A stretch of DNA of 64,000 nt. It comes from Pelagibacteraceae bacterium AG-426-E17 (GTDB lineage Bacteria > Pseudomonadota > Alphaproteobacteria > Pelagibacterales > Pelagibacteraceae). The stretch is taken from the NCBI GenBank assembly GCA_003210095.1, contig QCNP01000001.1, positions 666,001 through 730,000 of the forward strand. Reading direction: 5' to 3'. This document shows, in pieces, positions 25,688 to 33,055 of this stretch (its first letter is position 1; every line of letters begins with the position of its first letter). Under the pieces are notes generated by a model that searched no databases, had not been told where the DNA came from, and saw only the letters and a list, made by a program, of their open reading frames with translations. The position numbers and the translations under genes were made by a program.

Positions 25688-26989
25688 ATGAACTCAATTT
25701 GTAAAAAATTTTTAACAACGTCTTTGTTTATACTATTTTTTTCTAATTCTGTTTTTTCAGTAGAAAAAAATATTACTTATATGCAAATTTTGCAGAAGCC
25801 AAACGATTTAGACTTAAATCTTAAATACGCACAACAACAAGGCAAAATGGGAAATTATAAACAAACAATTTCTACTCTTGAAAGATTAACTATTCTTTAC
25901 CCAGATAATATTGAAATAAAATTATATTTATTATCTGTTTTAGTCCAAGTTGACTCACCTGAAAAAGCAAACACAATAATAGATGAAATGAAATTACGAA
26001 AAGATTTATCCTCTGAAGATTTGGAAGCTTTACAAGAGATTGAAGAAGAGCTTAAAGACAGAGAGCCTGGTCTTTGGAATTTCACTGCAGATATTTCAAC
26101 TGGAGTTCTTCAAACAGATAATGTCAACAGTGTATCAAAAACAAGATTAAAAAGTGAATCTGACTCTGTTATAGGATTTAATTCTGCAAAACATGATAGA
26201 ACTTTAACTGGAAGTATTGGTTTTTCTGCTTCAAGACCTATAGGTGAAGAGTCCTCTTTATTAATAAACTTATCACACACAACCTCTGAACAATATGCTG
26301 AAACTGATGATGACTATCAAAGTTATGGCTTAACTTTAGGGTTTGACACTGTAGTTGGTGAGCAAAGTATAAGCCCATTCTTAATGGTAACTAAATCTGA
26401 CTATCAAACTGATGCTGATAGTTTTTCTTACATGTACGGACTTGGTGGTTTCTTTACAGTTGGAGAAAGAAACTCATTTAGTTACGGCTATACTTATGCT
26501 GATGCAAAAGGAAACCATAATTCTTCAGATGATACTGCACAAGAAACAAATTCAATATCACATGGTTTTAATTTTGGTCATGACTTTATTGTAACTGAAA
26601 TAATTTCAACAAGTTTAAGTTTAGGTTATAGCGATAGTGATGCGGTAGTAGATGCTGGAAATGATTATGAAACTTATGACATTGGTTTAAGTTTAAATTT
26701 TGCATTTCCGTGGGCATATATTGCAGTTTCAAATGCGCTAAGTTTTAATGATTATAAAAAAGAAGATACAACAGTTAACTCAAATATTCTTAGATCAGAT
26801 GTTACAAACACATTTGATATAATGGTGACGAAAGCAATTGGAGATATTTTTCCTGCGATTGATCCTAATCGAAGCTTATTTATTAACATGTCATATGAAA
26901 AAGTCAGGTCAGAGGCAAATATTTTAAATTACGATTATATAACAGATTCTTTTTCTTTAAGTTTTTCAAAATCTTTCAATTTAAATTAA
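25688..26989 (+). CDS. TPR plus outer-membrane beta-barrel protein
   Basis: The 433-residue protein has a signal peptide (about 1-24), a TPR-like helical region (about 30-122, LKYAQQQGKMGNYKQTIS and LTILYPDNIEIKLYLLS), then at WNFTADISTGVLQTDNVN a switch to alternating beta strands that continue to the C-terminus (SFSLSFSKSFNLN). This layout resembles DUF560/Slam-type proteins, with periplasmic TPRs on a 14-strand barrel that export surface proteins. It could help display the secreted propeller or FecR proteins encoded next to it. The barrel call is good, the Slam-like role tentative. Confidence 0.75.
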   Translation: MNSICKKFLTTSLFILFFSNSVFSVEKNITYMQILQKPNDLDLNLKYAQQQGKMGNYKQTISTLERLTILYPDNIEIKLYLLSVLVQVDSPEKANTIIDEMKLRKDLSSEDLEALQEIEEELKDREPGLWNFTADISTGVLQTDNVNSVSKTRLKSESDSVIGFNSAKHDRTLTGSIGFSASRPIGEESSLLINLSHTTSEQYAETDDDYQSYGLTLGFDTVVGEQSISPFLMVTKSDYQTDADSFSYMYGLGGFFTVGERNSFSYGYTYADAKGNHNSSDDTAQETNSISHGFNFGHDFIVTEIISTSLSLGYSDSDAVVDAGNDYETYDIGLSLNFAFPWAYIAVSNALSFNDYKKEDTTVNSNILRSDVTNTFDIMVTKAIGDIFPAIDPNRSLFINMSYEKVRSEANILNYDYITDSFSLSFSKSFNLN

Positions 26990-27107
26990 CATCAAATTAG
27001 TTAATTATACTTACACTTGAATTTTTGCTTTAATATTGGGGTTTATGCGGCCCAATTTGAGCTAAAAAACGTTTTCTTTTTTTTTAGAATTTGTTATTTT
27101 ACCATGA

Positions 27108-28421
27108 ATGAAAAAGCTAATTGCTATAACACTATCGATATTATTTTTTCTTAGCTCAAACTCTTTTGCTGAGGAAAAATTAACTATTGAAAAACAACTT
27201 GTAGGTATAGTTGGCGCTACTTCTGGTACTGTCAAAACTGAAACTAGAGAATTAAAACCTGGTGATAAAGTTTATTTAAATGAAACTATTTACGCAGGCG
27301 CAGGATCAGGAACACAGATTTTATTATTAGATCAATCTACATTTACAGTTGGTGAAGATTCTGAAGTAGTTATGGATACTTTTATATTTGATCCAGCAAC
27401 AAACGACGGAAAAATTGTAGCAAGTGTTAAACAAGGAAGTTTAAAAGTTATATCAGGTTTAATAAGTCAAAAAGATCCTGATAGTTTAACAGTCGAAGTT
27501 CCAGAGGGAACTTTAGGTTCTAGAGGGACAGAATTTCAAACAATTGTAAATAAAGGTAAAACAGATACTTTATTAATCGGTCCTGGTAAAAACAATACAC
27601 TAGGTATGAGACCAGGAGCAGTTTTAGTTGGAAATAAATTTGGTTCAACCTTGCTTGATAATCCTTACAGCGTAACTTCAATGACTAAAGGTAAGGCTCC
27701 AGGACAAGCAAAGAAAATTACAAAAAATCAATTAAAGAAATTTAATAAAAAAATGAAAGCTTTGAAAGTTGCAAAACTTTCTCCAAATGAAACAAAAACC
27801 GAAAGAAAAAAAATAAGAAAAGAGTTAAAGAAAGAATTAAAATCTCTTGGTTTTGAAAAAGAAGAGATCAAGACAATAATTAAAGAGAACATAAAAAAAG
27901 ATAAAGAGAAAAAAGTTGCTATAAAAACTGAAAGAGCTGAAAAGAAAAAAGCTAAAAAGAAAAAACAAAAAGCTAAGAACAAAAAAGCAAAAGCTGAAGG
28001 TAGTGTAGATAATAAAAAGAAAAAAAAGAAAAAAGCTAAAGCAAAAGAGGGTAAAAAAGGAAAGAAAAAGAAAGCTAAAGCAAAAGATAATAAAAAGAAA
28101 AAACCTAAAGCTAAAGCAAAAGCAGAAAAGAAAAAGCCAGCGAAGAAAAAAGCTGTAAAGAAAAAATCAGCACCTAAGAAAAAAGCAGTTAAGAAAAAGC
28201 CAGCACCTAAAAAGAAAAAAGCGGTAAAGAAAAAACCAAAACCTAAAAAGAAAAAAGCAGTTAAGAAAAAACCAAAACCTAAAAAGAAAAAAGCTATTAA
28301 GAAAAAGCCAAAACCAAAGAAAAAAATTAAGAGAAAAGTAGCTAAGAAAAAGAAAATAGTTAAAAAGAAAAGAATAGCTAAAAAGAAAAAAGCCAAGAAG
28401 AAAAGAAAGAAAAAGAAATAA
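27108..28421 (+). CDS. Secreted FecR-domain protein with long polylysine tail
   Basis: The 437-residue protein has a signal peptide (cut after about residue 21), a FecR domain (about 30-165; ELKPGDKVYLNETIYAGAG, FTVGEDSEVVMD, VPEGTLGSRGTEF), and then about 235 residues dominated by lysine and alanine. The tail has five KKAVKKKPKPKK-like units and resembles histone H1 or AlgP-type tails. Because the protein is exported, the basic tail may bind lipopolysaccharide, extracellular DNA or acidic cell-surface polymers. FecR genes often sit beside CHASE2 sensor genes, as here. The mature function is unknown. The large opposite-strand frame across the tail is only its shadow. Confidence 0.88.
   Translation: MKKLIAITLSILFFLSSNSFAEEKLTIEKQLVGIVGATSGTVKTETRELKPGDKVYLNETIYAGAGSGTQILLLDQSTFTVGEDSEVVMDTFIFDPATNDGKIVASVKQGSLKVISGLISQKDPDSLTVEVPEGTLGSRGTEFQTIVNKGKTDTLLIGPGKNNTLGMRPGAVLVGNKFGSTLLDNPYSVTSMTKGKAPGQAKKITKNQLKKFNKKMKALKVAKLSPNETKTERKKIRKELKKELKSLGFEKEEIKTIIKENIKKDKEKKVAIKTERAEKKKAKKKKQKAKNKKAKAEGSVDNKKKKKKKAKAKEGKKGKKKKAKAKDNKKKKPKAKAKAEKKKPAKKKAVKKKSAPKKKAVKKKPAPKKKKAVKKKPKPKKKKAVKKKPKPKKKKAIKKKPKPKKKIKRKVAKKKKIVKKKRIAKKKKAKKKRKKKK
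28146..28322 (+). repeat. Imperfect 33-36 bp tandem repeat coding the Lys/Pro tail
   Basis: Five tandem units encode 11-12 residue blocks KKAVKKKSAPK, KKAVKKKPAPKK, KKAVKKKPKPKK (twice) and KKAIKKKPKPKK. They lie inside the FecR-domain gene at codons 347-405. The plus strand here is almost entirely purine apart from the codons for Ala, Val, Ile and Pro. Such repeats can change copy number by slippage, so tail length may vary between strains. Confidence 0.8.
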
Positions 28422-28475
28422 TTAACAATCTTTCTTTAAGATTTACTTTAGACAAATAAAATATACATTTTCTCT

Positions 28476-30530
28476 GTGAAATCATTTTTAGAGAAACATT
28501 TAAATTATTCAGTCTTTTTCATTATATTATTTGTTTTAATTTCAATAAAAATTATTAATCCTTCATTTGTTAAGTCGGTATCTTATTTAAGTTTTGATCT
28601 TTATCAGAAGCTATTTTCAAAAAAAAAAGATTCTGAAGTCATAATCATAGATATAGACGAACAAAGCTTAGGAAAGTTTGGCCAGTTTCCCTGGAACAGA
28701 ACTGTATTTGCAAAAATTCTGGAGCAAGTTAATGCATCAAATCCAAAAGTAGTAGGTTTCGATATTTTTTTTACAGAAAAAGATAAACAATCTCCGGATG
28801 AAATTATAAAATCATATAACCTAATCACTACTGATGCTATCAATCTTCAAAAATTAAAAGGACCAGATCAAATATTTTCTGAAAAACTAAATGAAACAAA
28901 ATCTGTAATTGCTGTACTTGGTAGCAGTGTACCTTCTCATAGCAACTATGATAGGAAGGCTAAAGCAAGATTTTTGTCTAAAGGGGGTGATCCAAAAAAA
29001 TTTACCTACTCTTATCCATACTCAATTGGATCTTTGGAAACCATTGAGCAAAGTGCAAAGGGGCTGGGATCAATATCATTTTTAGATCAGCTCGATGGCA
29101 TAATTAGATCTTTACCTTTAATTGTAAAATTCAATAATAAAATTTATCCAACCATGGGTTTAGAGATGGTTAGAGTTGGATCAAAACAAAAAAATATTTA
29201 TGTTGAACTGAATGAGGTTGGAATTAAAAGAATAAGTGCAAGGCCATATAAAATTGACTCAGATCCTAATGGTATCATATGGATTAAATATAAAAAATCT
29301 GACAAAAGACAATACATCTCTGCACAGGATGTTTATGATGGAAAATTTCAATCTGATTTTTTTAAAGATAAATATGTTTTAATTGGTGCCTCTGCACAAG
29401 GTTTGTTCGATTTAGTAAAAACTCCACTTGGTATTACAATTCCTGGAGTTGAAGTGCATGCAAATGTTATTGAAAATATTTTAGATCAATCTTACTTAAT
29501 TAGAAATCCTAATACTTATGTTTTTGAGTTATTATTTTCTATTATCATTGCACTACTAACCTTTATTTTTTCTCAAAAGATTAAACCAAAATACAGTTTA
29601 TCTGTTTTTTTTGGTAATTTGTTATTCATTATTATAATAGGATTTTCTATCTATAAATTTAGATCTGAGCTTGTAGATATTAGTTATCCTATATTTATTT
29701 TAACAATTACTTTTTTAACAGGGCTATACTTTAGATTTATTGAGGAAAACAAATTAGCACTTGCAAACTTACAAAAAGAAGCAAAGCTTTTAAAAGAAAG
29801 AGAACTTGCTGCAGGTGTACAGAAAAGTTTATTTCCAGATATTTCAAAGTTTGAAAACTTTATTTTTGCTAAAAACGTTCCCGCAAGGGATGTATCAGGA
29901 GATTACTTTGATGTTGTAAGATCAACACCTGAAGAGTATTTTTTCACCTTAGCTGATGTATCTGGAAAAGGAGTTAAAGCAGGTATGTACATGGCTAAAG
30001 CATCATCTATATTTAGAACACTTACCAATCTAAAATTTCCTCTAGAAAAAGTTGTCTTTGGCGTAAATAACGAACTTGTTGAAGCTAAATTTAAAGGAAT
30101 GTTTGTAACTGCTGTATTTGGAAAACTAAATATTAAAACGGGAGAGTTAGTATTTATAAATGCAGGTCATGAAAGTATTCTAACTTTTGATAAGAGTAAA
30201 AATTATGAATATATAAAGTCTGATATGCCACCTATTGGGATTGTTAAATATTTTACAGAATCTATGGTTAAATCAAATACTATTAATCTAAAAGATAAAA
30301 CATTCGTGGTCTACACAGACGGTGTGACAGAAGGATACCTTAAAAATGGTGAAGAACTGGGAGCAGAAGGTGTTCAAAATATCATAAACAGTATTGAAAA
30401 TATTAATCCAAAAAATATAGTACTTGGTATAGAAAAAGAGCTCAATTGGGGGGCAGAAAAATTAAGGGACGATATTACTTGTATGGCAATCAACATTGAA
30501 AACACTGAGCTGATTAAAAAGACTAAGTAA
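28476..30530 (+). CDS. CHASE2-domain SpoIIE/PP2C transmembrane phosphatase
   Basis: The 684-residue receptor has an N-terminal membrane helix (about 11-28), a large extracytoplasmic CHASE2 domain (30-345; IIDIDEQSLGKFGQFPWNR, VVGFDIFFTEKD, IPGVEVHANVIENIL), three membrane helices (about 348-420), and a cytoplasmic SpoIIE phosphatase (430-684; RDVSGDYFD, ADVSGKGVKAG, NAGHESIL, MPPIGIV, YTDGVTEG, RDDITC). It should sense an outside stimulus and dephosphorylate a STAS partner. The start is GTG at 28476; no ATG fits the N-terminal helix. It lies between the FecR gene and two autotransporter genes, and a broken copy of its 3' end occurs at 32891-33044. Confidence 0.94.
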   Translation: MKSFLEKHLNYSVFFIILFVLISIKIINPSFVKSVSYLSFDLYQKLFSKKKDSEVIIIDIDEQSLGKFGQFPWNRTVFAKILEQVNASNPKVVGFDIFFTEKDKQSPDEIIKSYNLITTDAINLQKLKGPDQIFSEKLNETKSVIAVLGSSVPSHSNYDRKAKARFLSKGGDPKKFTYSYPYSIGSLETIEQSAKGLGSISFLDQLDGIIRSLPLIVKFNNKIYPTMGLEMVRVGSKQKNIYVELNEVGIKRISARPYKIDSDPNGIIWIKYKKSDKRQYISAQDVYDGKFQSDFFKDKYVLIGASAQGLFDLVKTPLGITIPGVEVHANVIENILDQSYLIRNPNTYVFELLFSIIIALLTFIFSQKIKPKYSLSVFFGNLLFIIIIGFSIYKFRSELVDISYPIFILTITFLTGLYFRFIEENKLALANLQKEAKLLKERELAAGVQKSLFPDISKFENFIFAKNVPARDVSGDYFDVVRSTPEEYFFTLADVSGKGVKAGMYMAKASSIFRTLTNLKFPLEKVVFGVNNELVEAKFKGMFVTAVFGKLNIKTGELVFINAGHESILTFDKSKNYEYIKSDMPPIGIVKYFTESMVKSNTINLKDKTFVVYTDGVTEGYLKNGEELGAEGVQNIINSIENINPKNIVLGIEKELNWGAEKLRDDITCMAINIENTELIKKTK

Positions 30531-30532
30531 AA

Positions 30533-32884
30533 ATGTTGAAAAAATTCAAAAAATTTAAAAGATTAATTTTGATAAGAACGCTTAAACCTAAAGCATTTTT
30601 AATTTTATTTGCATTATTTTTTTCATCTTTAGCTTTTGCAGCAACCACAACAGTTACTTGGTTAGATGGAAGAATTCCTCCACACAATTCATCATGTCAA
30701 AATTCTGATGGACAGTTTACCATGAGTAAAGACTCAACAGAAGATCCTTTTGATGTTGCTTTTAGTACCGATGGTTTACAAGTGTTTACAGCTAATTTTA
30801 AACAGGAGCAAAGTAATAGCAAAGGGAATCTTTCTATGAATAGATTAGTAACAGCTTTTGATGTACCTTCAAATAAAAGAACAGTTTTTGGAGATGTGGA
30901 TTGTGATTTTATCGATGCTTTTAGAATAAGAACTTTAAGTGGTAATGAAGCTGGAGCTAAGTTACGTGGCATGACAGTCGCAGATAATGGTAACAAATTT
31001 TTTTTTAATCATGAAGACGGGAGAATAACTAGGTTTGATTTATCTATACAAAATGAATTTAGTTCAAATACATACTTTGGAAGTATTCTTTTAAAAGGTG
31101 CAAATACAATAAGCGGTATGGCGATAAGCAATGATGGCACAAAGATTTATACCATAGACCATACAATTGATACTCCACTACTTACAACTTTTCAATTACC
31201 TAGTCCTTACGATATAAGCTCAGCTACTCAGATACATCAAGTGGATCTATCTGATATTGGAGTTCCATTACCTGAAGACGGAGATAATAAAGGAAGGGAT
31301 ATTGAATTTAGTACCAGCGGAAATGCAATGTTCGTAATGATTTCTAATGATGACACTGATGGAGTTAGTTTTCAAGATTCATTTATTTATCAATTTACAT
31401 TAAGCAGGAATTTTGACGTATCAACCGCTACTCTAGTTGGCTCATACAATATTAATAATTTTGGAAATAAATCTGATGGACTTGGTATGCCAAGAGGATT
31501 TGTTTTTTCAAATGATGGAATGAGAATGTTTATTGTTGAAATTAGACCTCCTGCTTCTAGTGTCGACCAGATTAATTCATATCAACTTGAATGTCCTTAT
31601 GGATTAGTGCAATGTGTATCGGACACTTCTTCTTCAATAGAATCTCAAGTTGAGTTAGTAAAACAAAACATCAGCTTAAATGTTGATACTATTTTTAAAA
31701 GATTTGAGTGGATCAAGAGAAATCGTGATGATGAAAATTTATCTGCTCACAATTTTAATATTAATTATCATGACCCTTTAATACAAACTTTAGCAAATAA
31801 ATTTGGACCGTCCGTTAAAAACAATGTTGCAACTTTAATAAGTAAACATAAATCAAAAGATAAAAAATCTAAGTGGTCTAGCTGGAGCTTAGCTGATATA
31901 TCCTTAAGAATTTTTGGAGAAGATGGTAACGCCAAAGCAAAAGACATTAATACTAGAGGATTAACAATAGGAGCTGATAGAAAATTTGGAGATAATAAAT
32001 TTTTAGGATGGGCGATAAGATATAGTGATGGTAGTGCCAATACTAATTTTTCTCAACAAGATCTAGTCATGGAGTCTTTAACACTAAATCTTTATGGAAT
32101 TTCACCTTCTAAAGATAATCAATACATTAACGCTGTTATAGGCTTAAGTCATTTAAGATTTGATCATAAGTATTTGACCACTCTTTCAGGTGAAAGAAAA
32201 GGAAAACAAGCTTTTGCATCAATAAATTATAGAACCAAAGATAAGTATGGAATATTAAATGTAACCCCAACAGGTAAACTTACATACGGAGTGACAAGGT
32301 TATCTGAGTTTACTGATTTTTTAAGTAAAGCATCTGGGCTTCCATCACAAGATATAATCTATAAAGAGGATACTTTTGTTAGTGGAGAGTTTGCGGGTGG
32401 TTTTTTGTTTGAAACTGATATTATTGAAACTGATCAAGGAACAGTTCAGCCAATGGGCGGAATAGAGATATTATATGATTTAACATCAGATGTTGATTAT
32501 AAATATGTGCTTCAAGGTAAGACCCATGTAAATAAGGAGACAATTCACTCGCCATTTTCAAGACAAAATTTAAAGACTTCAATTGGTTTTGAGGCGGTTC
32601 ATCTAAATGGTTTTACAGTGTCTGCAGATTATCAAAGATTAATTCGTTTAAATGACACAAAAAACGCTCCTGAATACCAAACGGAAACTTTCATATTAAA
32701 ATTTAGTCGTTCAAAAGAAGAGGATAATCAATTTGCATTACATTATGATCCGATCAATGCTCATCAAACCAATTTGAGCTATTCAAAAAATATACACGGT
32801 TTAGACTTTAAAATTAACTCAAATCAAAGCCTTGAGAACAATTCTGAGTATTTTACCAACCTAGAAGTGTCTGGAAAATTTTAA
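30533..32884 (+). CDS. Autotransporter with beta-propeller passenger, copy 1
   Basis: The 783-residue protein starts with an extended signal peptide (about 36 residues, basic front, ending FSSLAFAA). The passenger (about 40-365) has repeated propeller-like strands (MTVADNGNKFFF, MAISNDGTKIYTID, FVFSNDGMRMFIVE). A Cys pair in ECPYGLVQC and a helical linker with IFKRFEWIKRNRDDENL precede a C-terminal autotransporter barrel (about 475-783; WSSWSLADISLRIFG, RGLTIGADRKFGDNK) ending in Phe. A type V secreted surface protein, possibly an adhesin, is likely. It begins 2 nt after the CHASE2-phosphatase stop. The next gene is a tandem paralogue. Confidence 0.85.
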   Translation: MLKKFKKFKRLILIRTLKPKAFLILFALFFSSLAFAATTTVTWLDGRIPPHNSSCQNSDGQFTMSKDSTEDPFDVAFSTDGLQVFTANFKQEQSNSKGNLSMNRLVTAFDVPSNKRTVFGDVDCDFIDAFRIRTLSGNEAGAKLRGMTVADNGNKFFFNHEDGRITRFDLSIQNEFSSNTYFGSILLKGANTISGMAISNDGTKIYTIDHTIDTPLLTTFQLPSPYDISSATQIHQVDLSDIGVPLPEDGDNKGRDIEFSTSGNAMFVMISNDDTDGVSFQDSFIYQFTLSRNFDVSTATLVGSYNINNFGNKSDGLGMPRGFVFSNDGMRMFIVEIRPPASSVDQINSYQLECPYGLVQCVSDTSSSIESQVELVKQNISLNVDTIFKRFEWIKRNRDDENLSAHNFNINYHDPLIQTLANKFGPSVKNNVATLISKHKSKDKKSKWSSWSLADISLRIFGEDGNAKAKDINTRGLTIGADRKFGDNKFLGWAIRYSDGSANTNFSQQDLVMESLTLNLYGISPSKDNQYINAVIGLSHLRFDHKYLTTLSGERKGKQAFASINYRTKDKYGILNVTPTGKLTYGVTRLSEFTDFLSKASGLPSQDIIYKEDTFVSGEFAGGFLFETDIIETDQGTVQPMGGIEILYDLTSDVDYKYVLQGKTHVNKETIHSPFSRQNLKTSIGFEAVHLNGFTVSADYQRLIRLNDTKNAPEYQTETFILKFSRSKEEDNQFALHYDPINAHQTNLSYSKNIHGLDFKINSNQSLENNSEYFTNLEVSGKF
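32697..32883 (+). repeat. 187-bp direct repeat, first copy (autotransporter 3' ends)
   Basis: This segment appears identical, base for base by eye, to 35301-35487. Both encode the last strands of the paralogous autotransporter barrels. The flanking coding sequence is clearly diverged, so the identity points to gene conversion or recent recombination. Confidence 0.85.
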
Positions 32885-32890
32885 GAAATT

Positions 32891-33044
32891 AAGATAAAAT
32901 ATCAATAGTATTGAAAATATTAATCCAAAAATTTATTTTTCGGTATAGAAAAAAAGGCTCAAGTAGGGAGCAGAAGAACTAAGGGACGATATTACTTGTA
33001 TGGCTATAAATATTGAAAATACTGAGCTGATCAAAAAAAAATAA
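32891..33044 (+). pseudogene. Decayed 3' fragment of the CHASE2-PP2C gene
   Basis: The gap between the two autotransporter genes is homologous to the end of the CHASE2-phosphatase gene (about 30378-30530). Shared blocks include the stretch coding SIENINPK and, after one base lost and one gained, LRDDITCMAINIENTELIKK followed by a stop. The start and catalytic body are missing, so it is not functional. It shows that the duplicated unit was the phosphatase 3' end plus the autotransporter gene. Confidence 0.88.
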
Positions 33045-33055
33045 ATCCTAAAATC

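Noticed and set aside
27017-27031. 15-bp string TTGAATTTTTGCTTT shared by the gaps before the FecR gene and before psd (46334-46348)
   Set aside because: In a 64-kb AT-rich sequence several chance 15-base matches are expected, and spacing to the genes differs. No promoter logic is apparent.
27728-28396. 222-residue Phe-rich open frame on the minus strand opposite the polylysine tail
   Set aside because: It is the mirror of lysine codons (AAA/AAG read as TTT/CTT). It has no plausible domain, and the plus-strand gene has a signal peptide and FecR domain.
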